From Clostridiaceae bacterium M8S5 (GTDB taxonomy: Bacteria; Bacillota; Clostridia; Tissierellales; MCWD3), in assembly GCA_029227815.1 (NCBI GenBank), contig CP118523.1, positions 2,108,001 through 2,172,000 on the forward strand: a stretch of 64,000 nucleotides of DNA, written 5' to 3'. This document shows positions 26,313-35,476 of this stretch, one piece after another. A program made the position numbers and the translations under genes. Numbering within the stretch: position 1 is the stretch's first letter; each line of letters begins with the position of its first letter. A model generated the notes under the pieces. That model did no database searches. It saw only the letters and a program-made list of their open reading frames with translations, and was not told the DNA's origin.

Positions 26313-27764
26313 TTGGGTCAATTTATTAGTTTTCTAAACAATATCGTTTGGAGTAAGCCACTAGTATATCTCTGTTTAATTGCTGGCGTACTCTTTTCAG
26401 TAATAATGAAATTCCCTCAGATACGTCTTTTTAAAGATATGACAAAGTTACTTTTCTCTGGTAAGAGCTCTGAATCAGGAGTTTCTTCCTTTCAAAGCTT
26501 CACTATGGCTTTAGGTGGTCGTGTTGGAACTGGAAATATTGCAGGTGTTGCTACTGCCATAGGTATAGGCGGTCCTGGTGCTATATTCTGGATGTGGGCA
26601 ATTGCTTTTCTAGGTGCTGGATCAGCATATATAGAAGCTGCTCTTGCGCAAGTCTATAAAGAAAAAATGGATGGTGAATATCGTGGTGGCCCGTCTTATT
26701 ATATAGAAAAAGGCCTTGGACAAAAATGGTACGGAACACTTTTTGCTATTTCAGCCATAATTGCAATGGGCTTTTTCATGCCAGGTGTTCAAGCAAATAG
26801 TATTGCAACAGGTATGAAAAATGCATTTAGTATTGATCCTAAAATAACTGGTATAGTTTTATCTTTATTATTAGGACTTATTATTTTTGGTGGTGTTAAG
26901 AGAATCGGTAAAGTAGCTGAAATAGTAGTTCCTTTTATGGCTATAGCATATATACTGACTTCTGTTATAGTTATCGGAGTAAATATTAATAAAGTTCCAG
27001 AAATTATAAAGCTAATATTCTCATCTGCTTTTAACATGCATGCAGTATTTGGAGCTGTCGGCGGACAAGTTATAATGATGGGAGTAAAACGTGGAATTTA
27101 CTCTAATGAAGCTGGACAAGGAACTGGCCCTATGGCTGCTGCTGCTGCTGAAGTATCTCATCCTGCAAAACAAGGTCTTGTTCAAGCGTTCTCTGTATAC
27201 ATTGATACACTATTTGTATGTACAGCTACAGCTTTTATGATTCTTATAACTGGAGCTTACAATGTTAAAGATGCTGCTGGTAATTTTATTGTTCAAAATT
27301 TACCAAATGTTTCTGAAGCAGGAGTCGCGTATACTCAAAGTGCTGTTGACACACTAATCCCCGGAATCGGTAGATCATTTGTAGCTATAGCATTACTTTT
27401 CTTTGCTTTTACAACCTTACTTGCCTACTACTATTATGCAGAATCCAATGTTGCATATCTAGCTAGAAAAATTAAGAACCACCGTTTTTTATTTACACTT
27501 ACTCGTTTAGTTTTATTAGCGATGACCTTTGTTGGCTCTGTAAACACTGCTGGTCAAGCATGGGCATTAGGTGATATAGGCGTAGGATTAATGGCATGGC
27601 TCAATATCATAGCTATAATACTTCTAGCTAAACCCGGTATTTTGACATTAAAAGATTATGAAAAACAAAAAGCTCTAGGGCTTGATCCAGTATTTGATCC
27701 TAAAAAATTAGGAATAAAAAATGCTGATATTTGGTCTGAAAAATCAAAAGAAAATGCCATATAA
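26313..27764 (+). CDS. agcS: AgcS-family alanine/glycine:Na+ symporter
   Basis: 483 residues with about ten membrane helices. Family signatures: SFQSFTMALGGRVGTGNIAGVATAIGIGGPGA near residues 55-85, MWAIAFLGAGSAYIEAALAQVYK, and GGQVIMMGVKRGIYSNEAGQGTGPMAAAAAEVSHPAKQG around 250-290. AgcS proteins import alanine, glycine or related amino acids with sodium. The start is TTG at 26313 after AAGGAGG. Expression is expected to need sigma-54 and the adjacent response regulator, so import is switched on by an extracellular signal read by the kinase. Confidence 0.95.
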   Translation: MGQFISFLNNIVWSKPLVYLCLIAGVLFSVIMKFPQIRLFKDMTKLLFSGKSSESGVSSFQSFTMALGGRVGTGNIAGVATAIGIGGPGAIFWMWAIAFLGAGSAYIEAALAQVYKEKMDGEYRGGPSYYIEKGLGQKWYGTLFAISAIIAMGFFMPGVQANSIATGMKNAFSIDPKITGIVLSLLLGLIIFGGVKRIGKVAEIVVPFMAIAYILTSVIVIGVNINKVPEIIKLIFSSAFNMHAVFGAVGGQVIMMGVKRGIYSNEAGQGTGPMAAAAAEVSHPAKQGLVQAFSVYIDTLFVCTATAFMILITGAYNVKDAAGNFIVQNLPNVSEAGVAYTQSAVDTLIPGIGRSFVAIALLFFAFTTLLAYYYYAESNVAYLARKIKNHRFLFTLTRLVLLAMTFVGSVNTAGQAWALGDIGVGLMAWLNIIAIILLAKPGILTLKDYEKQKALGLDPVFDPKKLGIKNADIWSEKSKENAI

Positions 27765-27851
27765 CCTTGAATTTATAGTATAATGATTATAGGACTTTTG
27801 TGTTAATAGCAAAACTCTATTTAAATACTATCTTTGAACAGGAGAATGAAA

Positions 27852-28880
27852 ATGAAGCATATACTTTTAATAGCAACTGGTGGGACTATTGCATCATCTG
27901 ATGAAGGCAATGGTCTTACTCCACATTACAATGTTTCACAGTTGCTTTCATTTATTCCTAAAATAAATGAAAAATGTGAAATCACTGGTAAAATGATTAT
28001 GAATATTGATAGCAGTAATATGACGCCTAATTGTTGGACTGAAATAGCAATGGCTATTAAGTCTAGTTATGACGATTATGATGGATTTGTCGTTACTCAT
28101 GGTACTGATACTATGGGTTATACATCTTCCGCCTTGACTTATATGTTGGAAGGTTTATCAAAACCTGTTATATTAACTGGATCACAATACTCTATCGAAG
28201 AAAAATGTACCGATGCACTACAAAACCTTAATGATGCTATACTATTTGCAAGAGAACCTCTTGCTGGCGTATTTGTTACATTTGATGGAAAACTTATTTG
28301 TGGTACTAGAGCTATGAAGGTAAAAACAAAAAGCTATGATGCGTTTGAAAGCGTTAACTTTCCGTATATAGCTGAAATAAAGCACGATAGAATTGCTTAT
28401 AACAGATATATTTTACCTTATTTTAAACCTGCTAATAAAGAATTAAAAGTAAATTGTAATGTTTGTGATAAAATAGCTGTTATAAAAATATTCCCGGGTA
28501 TAGACGCGGAGCTATTTACATTTATTCAGAATAAATATAAAGGTGTCATAATTGAAAGCTTTGGTATTGGAGGTATCCCATTTGAAAAAAGCAATCTGAT
28601 ATCAAAGGTTAATGAAATGACTGATAAAGGAATCGCGGTGGTTGTAACAACTCAATGTTTAGAAGAAGGAGTTGACTTTGGTATTTATGAAGTTGGTAAA
28701 AAATTATCTGCTAACAAAATCATATACGCAAATGATATGAATACTGAAGCTCTAGTTGCAAAATTAATGTGTGCTTTGGGTAAGTCAGCTGATCTATCTG
28801 AAATAAAAGATTTTATAGAAACACCTGTTATGTTTGATATAAATACAGATATACATTCACAAGAACCTTGCACTATTTGA
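27852..28880 (+). CDS. Type I L-asparaginase
   Basis: 342 residues from ATG 27852 (GGAGA six bases upstream; ATG 27846 is a less well spaced alternative). LIATGGTIASS holds the nucleophilic Thr; FVVTHGTDTMGYT holds the second catalytic Thr-Asp pair; GIGGIPF and TQCLEEGVDFGIYEVG are family C-terminal motifs. No signal peptide, so it is the cytoplasmic type. It hydrolyses asparagine to aspartate and ammonia, fitting amino-acid fermentation. It lies 87 bases after agcS with no terminator between, so read-through from the sigma-54 promoter is possible; a TATAAT-like -10 in the gap may also give its own transcript. Confidence 0.94.
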   Translation: MKHILLIATGGTIASSDEGNGLTPHYNVSQLLSFIPKINEKCEITGKMIMNIDSSNMTPNCWTEIAMAIKSSYDDYDGFVVTHGTDTMGYTSSALTYMLEGLSKPVILTGSQYSIEEKCTDALQNLNDAILFAREPLAGVFVTFDGKLICGTRAMKVKTKSYDAFESVNFPYIAEIKHDRIAYNRYILPYFKPANKELKVNCNVCDKIAVIKIFPGIDAELFTFIQNKYKGVIIESFGIGGIPFEKSNLISKVNEMTDKGIAVVVTTQCLEEGVDFGIYEVGKKLSANKIIYANDMNTEALVAKLMCALGKSADLSEIKDFIETPVMFDINTDIHSQEPCTI

Positions 28881-28906
28881 TAATATCATTTTAGGTAATT
28901 GCAAAG

Positions 28907-28948
28907 TACTTATTTCTACTATCTTTCAAGTAGGAATGAGTATTTTTT
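28907..28948 (+). terminator. Terminator of the agcS-asparaginase unit
   Basis: TACTTATTTCTAC pairs with GTAGGAATGAGTA (a few wobbles) around a 10-base loop, followed by TTTTTT. Confidence 0.85.
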
Positions 28949-29031
28949 AGTTTGCTCAAAATTCTACATTTTTCTTGCATTTTTTGTTGTATAATAAATT
29001 CGTGTCAAATTACAAATTGGAGGTATCTTGA

Positions 29032-29892
29032 ATGAATGAAGAAAATATCAAAATTACAAAATCTAAAAAATGTATAGCCTATTTTAAAAACCTTATTATA
29101 CTTTTATGTATCTTTTATGCACTTGTATTTTTACTTAACATACCATTTTTTGTTCATATGAACTTCTCTTATATTTTAAAATATGCTTTACTTACTTCTC
29201 TAAGTCTTATGATTGGACATTTTATATTAAATGGTCTATATTACTTAACAGCTTGTAAACCACTTGCAATGGGTGTACTCTTTATAATACTAGGACTCAT
29301 CTCATATATGCATACTTCACTAGTATTATCTATATTAAAATTTCCTACGGATATAACTATGGATTTACATAATACTACAGTCCCATTCTTATCTCAATAT
29401 GGTTTTCATTTTGGGTTAATCTCAATAATAATAGGCGGTGTGTTATGGTATCTTACTAAAAAGAACAAAAACACAAATTATGCAGCAATATATATATATA
29501 TTATCACACTTGCTATACATATTTTGTTTGTTGGAATATTAGATTTAGGCTTAACGCTATTATACATAATAATTTGGATGGTATTGTATGAAAAGCTTAA
29601 TGAAAATACTTCTATAATTCAAAATGATGATATTAATATACTATTTAAAATTATCCCTACACTCTCTTTATTGTTTATCACAATAAGAAATTACTCATTA
29701 TATCGTATGAGATTTAGATCTTTCTCTGGAACAAATTATGTACTTATAATTTACTCTGTAATTTTATTTTTTGTAATCTCTTTTATTGTGTGGAGAGCTG
29801 ATATAGTAAAAAAATCACTTCCAGACTCAGTCAACATTTTTATAGATAAGATCATATCGTTGATTAAGCAATTTATCTTTATAAAATATTAG
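29032..29892 (+). CDS. Multi-pass membrane protein of unknown function
   Basis: 286 residues with about eight hydrophobic helices and few charged residues except in short loops and at the two ends (Lys-rich N-terminus of about 16 residues). TTGGAGG precedes the ATG. I see no transporter, enzyme or protease motif and do not recognise the family. It stands alone, bounded by terminators on both sides, with a TATAAT -10 element about 40 bases upstream. Confidence 0.75.
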   Translation: MNEENIKITKSKKCIAYFKNLIILLCIFYALVFLLNIPFFVHMNFSYILKYALLTSLSLMIGHFILNGLYYLTACKPLAMGVLFIILGLISYMHTSLVLSILKFPTDITMDLHNTTVPFLSQYGFHFGLISIIIGGVLWYLTKKNKNTNYAAIYIYIITLAIHILFVGILDLGLTLLYIIIWMVLYEKLNENTSIIQNDDINILFKIIPTLSLLFITIRNYSLYRMRFRSFSGTNYVLIIYSVILFFVISFIVWRADIVKKSLPDSVNIFIDKIISLIKQFIFIKY

Positions 29893-29900
29893 TAGTTTAC

Positions 29901-29930
29901 AAGAGATGTCTAATGGCATCTCTTTATTTT
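29901..29930 (+). terminator. Terminator of the membrane-protein gene
   Basis: AGAGATG pairs with CATCTCT around an 8-base loop, followed by a T-rich stretch. Confidence 0.85.
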
Positions 29931-29990
29931 ATTTATATATAGATGTTTTTGAGTTTAGTTTATATTTTTATAGACTATTTTAGCGTTGGT

Positions 29991-30019
29991 TTGCATATTT
30001 GATTTAAATATGATATGAT
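29991..30019 (+). promoter_or_regulatory. Candidate sigma-A promoter of the DUF2087 regulator
   Basis: TTGCAT (29991-29996), 17-base spacer, TATGAT (30014-30019), 33 bases before the TTG start. Confidence 0.65.
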
Positions 30020-30052
30020 TATATATAATCAAACAATAAATGAGGTGTTAAT

Positions 30053-30802
30053 TTGGAAAATGAAACTATGTTTTGGGATGCTTCTATTCATGATTTAAAA
30101 AAAGGATATATCTACGATGAATCAACTGCGCTATATACATGTATATTCTGCGGTTACAAACTTGAATGTGGTGTAATACACAAATATAACGATACTTTAA
30201 TGACATCAGAAAAAAGAATGAAACTTCATATACAAGAAAACCACGGAGGTTCTTTTAATTATTTGATAAACCTTAATAAAAAATTAACTGGACTAACCCA
30301 AAATCAACAAGAAGTTATAACATGTTTTTATAAAAATAAAACTGATAAAGAAATAGCAAAAGAACTTGGTATAACTGAATCAACTATACGTAATTACAGA
30401 TTTAAATTAAGAGAGAAAGAAAAACAAAGCAAGATATTATTATCTATTATGCAACTACTAAATGAAAAATCATCTAAAAAAGAAGAATATATAAATATTC
30501 ACCAGACAGCTACTATGGTTGATGATCGTTATTGTATAACAGAGGATGAAAACCAAAAAATTCTTAAAAGATATTTTACTGATGAAGGTTATCTAAAGAC
30601 TTTACCTTCAAAAGAAAAACGCAAAATCATCGTCTTACGTAAGGTTGCAAAGCTTTTCAAACCTGATGTGCATTATACAGAAAAGGAAGTCAATAGAGTT
30701 CTTGAACGTATTCATGAAGATCATGTCATCTTAAGACGATATCTTATTGAGTATGGGTTTTTAGATCGCAAAAATGATTGTAGCATATATTGGTTAAAAT
30801 AG
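30053..30802 (+). CDS. LuxR-type HTH regulator with DUF2087 domain
   Basis: 249 residues from TTG 30053, with GAGGTG seven bases upstream. An N-terminal zinc-ribbon-like segment (CIFCGYKLECG, then HIQENHGG) is followed by a LuxR-type HTH (LTQNQQEVITCFYKNKTDKEIAKELGITESTIRNYRFKL, about residues 82-120) and a C-terminal DUF2087 domain (ILKRYFTDEGYLKTLPSKEKRKIIVLRKVA ... YTEKEVNRVLERI). This architecture is known as a family of predicted transcription factors in Firmicutes; the ligand and targets are unknown. It stands alone between terminators. Confidence 0.85.
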   Translation: MENETMFWDASIHDLKKGYIYDESTALYTCIFCGYKLECGVIHKYNDTLMTSEKRMKLHIQENHGGSFNYLINLNKKLTGLTQNQQEVITCFYKNKTDKEIAKELGITESTIRNYRFKLREKEKQSKILLSIMQLLNEKSSKKEEYINIHQTATMVDDRYCITEDENQKILKRYFTDEGYLKTLPSKEKRKIIVLRKVAKLFKPDVHYTEKEVNRVLERIHEDHVILRRYLIEYGFLDRKNDCSIYWLK

Positions 30803-30851
30803 TGAACTATTTTTAAAAAATATTATTGAATTTTTGAAATAGCTATATAAA

Positions 30852-30879
30852 AGGGACTATTAATTTCTAAATAGTCCCT
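30852..30879. terminator. Hairpin between convergent genes
   Basis: AGGGACTATT and AATAGTCCCT form a perfect 10-bp stem with an 8-base loop. The T-rich flank is better on the minus strand (CCCTTTTATAT), so it chiefly ends the helical-protein gene, with possible use for the plus-strand gene. Confidence 0.8.
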
Positions 30880-30901
30880 ATCTTAATTATATATTTCATT
30901 T

Positions 30902-31330
30902 CTACAAAAACTTCTTTAACTCTTCAATATTTTTCTGTTCAAATTTCAGTAATTTATCACCAAGTTTTAGTATTTTGCTATCTGCATCTTTATACTCTTT
31001 TAGCTTTTTTGTAATATCAATAACTCCCATAGTACTACCTTGTATGAGCATTTGAGATATATGTGATGGTGTTTTATCTGTTAAAGTCTTTAAGCTTATC
31101 ATTATATAAGTTGATATTTTCGACAACTGTTTTATACTCTTTGCTTCTTTATTTAATTTGCTTAACATTTTTTCTGATTCACTATATATTTTGTTATATT
31201 CATCAAACTGAGATTTTAATTCTTTTTTAAAACCACTATCTTTAACTATGTTGATTAACTGCTTCAATGTATCTCTTCCCATTTCAGAGTTTTGATGTAT
31301 GTAATTTAATATCTCAATATTGCCATTCAT
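30902..31330 (-). CDS. Small all-helical cytoplasmic protein, ferritin-like
   Basis: 142 residues from ATG 31330, with AGGAGGTG upstream (the earlier in-frame GTG overlaps that site). The sequence is a series of amphipathic helices with heptad-like spacing and no Cys. The pattern EILNYIHQNSEMGRDTLKQLI ... TDKTPSHISQMLIQGSTMGVIDITKKL is, to my recollection, conserved in clostridial proteins of unknown function that resemble the ferritin-like four-helix fold. No catalytic or metal-binding set can be assigned with confidence. Confidence 0.7.
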   Translation of the reverse strand: MNGNIEILNYIHQNSEMGRDTLKQLINIVKDSGFKKELKSQFDEYNKIYSESEKMLSKLNKEAKSIKQLSKISTYIMISLKTLTDKTPSHISQMLIQGSTMGVIDITKKLKEYKDADSKILKLGDKLLKFEQKNIEELKKFL

Positions 31331-31371
31331 ATTTAACACCTCCTATGAGGTAGTTTGGGTAATATTTATAC

Positions 31372-32268
31372 TTAATATGTATGTCTATTTTTTTTACCAA
31401 TTATTATGCATAAATCAATTGTGCATTCATCGAGTTTTTTATTTATTATATATTTAATTTTATCACTGTCTACTCCCCAAGCTAGCGGTGTCATATGGAT
31501 TAAATTCTTTAAATCATCATTGCCAATCTTTAAACTATAATTGATATTAGTCTTATGAATAATATTGAAATTTTTAGCGAAATGGTTTATTACTTTATCA
31601 TTTGAATAATTTTGTTTATCAGTTTTATTGTAAAAAACACTTCTTAACTGCTTAAGATAATCCTTTTCAGGAACTACTTTAATTAACACTCCGTCATCTT
31701 TTAAAATTCTATTAAACTGCTTATAGTTTGATGGAGAAAAGATATTTGTTATTATGTCAAATGTTCTTTTTTTAAACGGGCTTTTAGCCAAATCTGCAAC
31801 ACACCATATTGCATTTTGATATCCTTTAGAAGCTATTTTAATTGCTTCTTTTTCTATATCTACTCCTACCCCTAAAATTTTGCGATTGCTCTTTTCTGCC
31901 AGTCTGTTTATTATACTCGCTAAATGTGAGCCTTCACCACAACCTAAATCCAAGATATTAACTCTTTCTCCTGTATAATTGTTTAGATAATACGTCTTAA
32001 TCAAATCTACGACTTTTGAAAGCATTTTATCAAATATACCAATATTGTGTATAGCTTTCTTTGCTTTAAACATATCTTTGCTATATTTTGTATTTTTTGA
32101 ATTTAATGTCAAATTAATATAGCCATACTTTGATAAATCAAAAGTATGCTTATTTACGCATATTAAACTTTTATTCATAGTAATTATCATATTTTCTCCA
32201 CATATAGGACATAGGAAAATATTGTGATTTAACTTTATGAGGTTCTTAGCCACTTCAATTTTCTTCAT
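31372..32268 (-). CDS. rlmA: RlmA-type 23S rRNA guanine-N1 methyltransferase
   Basis: 298 residues. The N-terminal zinc site is FLCPICGENM followed by LICVNKHTFDLSKYGYINL, the hallmark of RlmA (G745/G748 methylation of 23S rRNA hairpin 35). The Rossmann domain has ILDLGCGEGSHLASI as motif I and GVGVDIEKEAIKIA as motif II; FSPSNYKQFNRILKDDG completes the core. ATAGGAG precedes the ATG. RlmA relatives include the tylosin-resistance enzyme TlrB, so a resistance role is possible, but housekeeping rRNA modification is the default reading. Confidence 0.88.
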   Translation of the reverse strand: MKKIEVAKNLIKLNHNIFLCPICGENMIITMNKSLICVNKHTFDLSKYGYINLTLNSKNTKYSKDMFKAKKAIHNIGIFDKMLSKVVDLIKTYYLNNYTGERVNILDLGCGEGSHLASIINRLAEKSNRKILGVGVDIEKEAIKIASKGYQNAIWCVADLAKSPFKKRTFDIITNIFSPSNYKQFNRILKDDGVLIKVVPEKDYLKQLRSVFYNKTDKQNYSNDKVINHFAKNFNIIHKTNINYSLKIGNDDLKNLIHMTPLAWGVDSDKIKYIINKKLDECTIDLCIIIGKKNRHTY

Positions 32269-32308
32269 ATCTATCTCCTAATTATATATATTAATGTTCC
32301 TTCTATTA

Positions 32309-32722
32309 CTAAAACAGCTGGTCTGTTATAATCTTGTCTCTAATTGTTATAGGATACAGTTTTTTAGATGAAATGTCCTTTATATTTATTAGCTGAGGAA
32401 TATAACAACCATAAATTTTGCTATTTCTAGAATACTCTTCTCCTTTACCACTACCAATCTCCCCTGATTTATGTTCACAAATATAAAAATATTCTTTATA
32501 TCCTTCACAACTTAAAGTATGGTATAACTCTATAACTTCTACAATAATTCCTAATTCTTCGTATACTTCTCTAACAACACACTCTTTGCTACTTTCATTT
32601 TCTTTTACTCCTCCTCCTGGAAACACAAAATATGTAATTTCATTACTTTCAGTACTTTTAACTCTTTTTATTAGTGCTAGTTTGTTATTAACGATTATTA
32701 TAGCTCTTGCTCTATCGTTCAT
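32309..32722 (-). CDS. Nudix hydrolase
   Basis: 137 residues. The Nudix box GGGVKENESSKECVVREVYEELGIIV matches G-x5-E-x7-R-E-U-x-E-E-x-G-U in full, at about residues 36-61. It hydrolyses a nucleoside diphosphate linked to another group; substrate cannot be told from sequence. AAAGGGG precedes the ATG at 32722. It lies on the same strand between rlmA and the broken grpB gene, in a run of short independent accessory genes. Confidence 0.88.
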   Translation of the reverse strand: MNDRARAIIIVNNKLALIKRVKSTESNEITYFVFPGGGVKENESSKECVVREVYEELGIIVEVIELYHTLSCEGYKEYFYICEHKSGEIGSGKGEEYSRNSKIYGCYIPQLINIKDISSKKLYPITIRDKIITDQLF

Positions 32723-32744
32723 ATATACCCCTTTCTCATGTTTT

Positions 32745-33269
32745 TTAGCTATCTTTTATTAGCAAATTTCGTAACACACTATTTATAAATTCGCTTTTTC
32801 TTGCTGTATATTCTTCTCTATTATCTTTATATTGCGTATATAGCCTATTTTTAATATGAATATATTCGTAGGCTAGATTAGAGTTATTGATAAGGATATC
32901 TCTAAAAGCTATTTGTTTATAATAGTGCTCGTTACCTTCTTGGTATGCATGTACGTGATACAATGAGTTACCATTAACCCTCTTTACAAAATATAATCTA
33001 TTAGATGTAGCTGATATTTTTATATGTTCATATCCTAATGAAATAATACTTTTGATGAGTTTGCTACTATTTGCACTTTCATACATTATCGCAATATCTA
33101 TCAATGGTTTTGCTAACATACCTGGTATAGAAGTACTACCTACATGCTCAATCTCACAAATAAATGATTCACATTTATGTAGTATCTTCTCTTTTTCTTT
33201 TTAAAATTCTTCTTTCCAATTCTCATCATATTCCTTTAATACTACTTTTTTGAATGGTACTCCTATCAT
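32745..33269 (-). pseudogene. GrpB-family (UPF0157) gene broken by a nonsense codon
   Basis: Reading from ATG 33269 (preceded by AAGGAGG) gives MIGVPFKKVVLKEYDENWKE, a typical GrpB N-terminus, then a TAA at 33201-33203, then in the same frame IEHVGSTSIPGMLAKPLIDIA, the family signature, through to the stop at 32745. A single base change at codon 23 therefore separates an otherwise intact gene of about 174 codons. GrpB proteins are nucleotidyltransferase-fold proteins of unknown role. A sequencing error cannot be excluded, and translation could restart at the ATG at 33119, but that would lose the signature. Confidence 0.8.
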
Positions 33270-33596
33270 AACTCTACCTCCTTGTAAATTCAATCATAAC
33301 AAAATAATAACAAATACTCAAGTTAGTATAAATAGGTAGAGTCCTAATATTTTTTATTCTCCTACCCTACTATAGTAAGGTAGCCCGTGCCTAACTCTTA
33401 TTTGTTTAAATAGTCTATGGTTGGATTCTCTGAATAAGTTTTTCGGTTCTTGTCATGTATACTTATTTTATATATGTTATATTATGTTTAGATAATCGTA
33501 TGTTAAATATTTACATGTTTATAGTAGGAACTTTATTTTCAAGCAGTAGTCTAAATAGATAGTAGTTTAACTAATTATAAAGAGGTGTTAAAAAAA
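33270..33596. other. Intergenic region
   Basis: About 330 bases without a gene. It separates a leftward gene from a rightward one, so it should hold two promoters. CTACC and GGTAG near 33361-33383 can form a small hairpin; nothing else stands out. AAAGAGGTG at 33578-33588 is the ribosome site of the next gene. Confidence 0.5.
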
Positions 33597-34066
33597 ATGA
33601 GAAGGACAGTTGTAATACTATGTGTAGTATTCCTAATGCTATTCTAACATCATGTGTTTCAAAAGAAGATAGTATTGGTGAAAATAAAAAATCTCCCTAT
33701 AACGAAAAAAAATTCTGTAAAGACGTTGAATTATCTACTACAAAACAATGCATTACTCAAAACGTTGAGAAAATAAAACTAATATATAATAATTTATCAA
33801 ACAAAGAGTATAATTTCGGCAAACAGCCACATCTAGAAATAAACATTAACAATGAATGGCTGGTTGTCCCTACATTACCTAATAGGGCTTGGAACTCAAT
33901 AGCACACATTTTAAAGCCTAGAGATAAAAAAGAACAAATTTTATACATTAAAGATGATTATGGAATTTTAAAAGAAGGTAATTATAGGATAGTCAAAGAA
34001 CTATTCAAAGATAATGAAAATGTATTTACTGTAGCAGAATTCTCTATAATAAATGATGTGAAATAA
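33597..34066 (+). pseudogene. Lipoprotein with bacterial Ig-like domain, frameshifted in the signal peptide
   Basis: AAAGAGGTG and ATG 33597 start a textbook signal peptide, MRRTVVILCVVFLMLF, that then meets TAA. One base out of phase the frame continues LTSCVSKEDS, a lipobox with Cys, and runs to 34066. Adding one base in TTCTAACA (as TTCTTAACA) would restore a 157-residue lipoprotein. The mature part ends in an Ig-like domain (LEININNEWLVVPTLPNRAW ... LKEGNYRIVKEL ... FTVAEFSI) like the bacterial Ig-like domains of Bacillales surface proteins. It is either a real frameshift or a sequencing error. Confidence 0.8.
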
Positions 34067-34073
34067 TGCAAGT

Positions 34074-34111
34074 AAAAGATGCATGACTATAATCTCAATG
34101 CATCTTTTTTA
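34074..34111. terminator. Bidirectional terminator
   Basis: AAAGATGCAT pairs with ATGCATCTTT; a T run follows on the plus strand and T-rich sequence on the minus strand. It serves the lipoprotein gene and the convergent phospholipase-like gene. Confidence 0.85.
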
Positions 34112-34115
34112 TCCA

Positions 34116-35384
34116 TTAATCTATTGGTGTATCCACTAAATTAGTTACACAGCTTAAATCTACATCAAAGCCAAACTGTCCTCCGTTTTCATCTATCCAA
34201 TCATTTATTTCTTTATCTAATACATCTATTCCATTAATATTTACATTTAAATGTTGCACTTTCCAATCGTTCAATATAGGTGTTGCATAATTTTCTTTTT
34301 TCAGATAGAATTTTCTAACGGTTGAAGGAGTTATTTTATTATCATTTATAAATAAATAATACTCACTTTTATCTCCTCTGTAAAAATCGTTATGTCCTTT
34401 TTTGTCTAGAAGCCATTTTTTTGTGTCTCCATTTTCTAACTCCATTATAAAATATACATATTCGTCTGTACTAGCTAAAAAGCTATCTGAAGTTGTAACT
34501 GTTACTGTTAATGAACTAAATGGTGAACTACTTCTTCCGAAATCTATATTCCATCTATCACTGAAGTTACTTCCATTTCCACTTTCTATTTGTTTGAGTA
34601 AATTAACTGAAGTAGTAACAGCTTGTTGATATGAACGTTCTAACCTATTTAGTCGTCCGTTTTTTGATAAGAAGTTTATACTTTCTTCGTAATTAGTATA
34701 TTCATAACCTACTCCAGTTTCTAACCCAGTCTTGAAAAATCGCGCCCACGTTTTTTCTTCTAATCCACCTGGGCTTGTCCCGTAAATCTCTCTTGCTGTC
34801 CTATTAAATAAATCAAATGGAATATTATCAATAGCACTAAATTTATTCCATATACCTATTTTTTCATAGGATTCTTTAGTATACCCACCTTTATTTACCC
34901 ATAAGTATTCCTCTGCCATAGTTTCAAGTTTCTTATGAAGTGGTCTTGAACTTTCATCTGTCATATATAACCCTGCCTCTGGATTTACATATATACCATG
35001 GCAAGCATAGTCTCCCATTACATGTGTTAACCATCCTGCTGCGAATGCTATTTCTTTATTATTTCCTGAGCTCAATGCAATCTCCAGTTGTCGTCTAGCA
35101 AAGCTTCCTACCTTAAAATAATGAAACCTATCACCCCACGGCGCATACTCTACTGCTTGTTTAATTTGTATGTATCCAAGATCAGGTGCATTCGCTCCCC
35201 ATGTTGCAATCTTCGGATACTGTGTCAAAGCCTTTTTTATCCTACTATCTTGTGGTAATTTCTCTGTAACTGCCTTAACAATAACATGGTGTGATGCTGG
35301 TTGGTAAGCATATAGCTCACAAACATTAAATGATAACAAAAATAAGGTAATTAATAATAATACGATACTTCTTTTAAACTTCAT
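34116..35384 (-). CDS. Secreted zinc-dependent phospholipase C-like protein with PLAT-like domain
   Basis: 422 residues. Signal peptide 1-25 (KFKRSIVLLLITLFLLSF, cleavage near ELYA-YQ). Residues about 27-260 resemble the zinc-dependent phospholipase C fold of clostridial alpha-toxin: SHH near the mature N-terminus, GANAPDLG, RFHYFK, GWLTHVMGDYACHGIYV (His, Asp, His) and LHKKLE (His-x3-Glu), the spaced ligands of the tri-zinc site. Residues about 285-400 look like a PLAT/C2-type lipid-binding domain (SLTVTVTTSDSFLASTDEYVYFIM). It is longer than alpha-toxin and lacks its Trp at mature position 1. AAAGGAGG precedes the ATG. Toxic or lipid-degrading activity is inference. Confidence 0.8.
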   Translation of the reverse strand: MKFKRSIVLLLITLFLLSFNVCELYAYQPASHHVIVKAVTEKLPQDSRIKKALTQYPKIATWGANAPDLGYIQIKQAVEYAPWGDRFHYFKVGSFARRQLEIALSSGNNKEIAFAAGWLTHVMGDYACHGIYVNPEAGLYMTDESSRPLHKKLETMAEEYLWVNKGGYTKESYEKIGIWNKFSAIDNIPFDLFNRTAREIYGTSPGGLEEKTWARFFKTGLETGVGYEYTNYEESINFLSKNGRLNRLERSYQQAVTTSVNLLKQIESGNGSNFSDRWNIDFGRSSSPFSSLTVTVTTSDSFLASTDEYVYFIMELENGDTKKWLLDKKGHNDFYRGDKSEYYLFINDNKITPSTVRKFYLKKENYATPILNDWKVQHLNVNINGIDVLDKEINDWIDENGGQFGFDVDLSCVTNLVDTPID

Positions 35385-35476
35385 ATACTATTCCCTCCTT
35401 TATTTTACATTACCATTGTATATTTATTACAGTTATTTTTCAATATTTTTGGTAAATATAGTTCTTTTTTACTATT

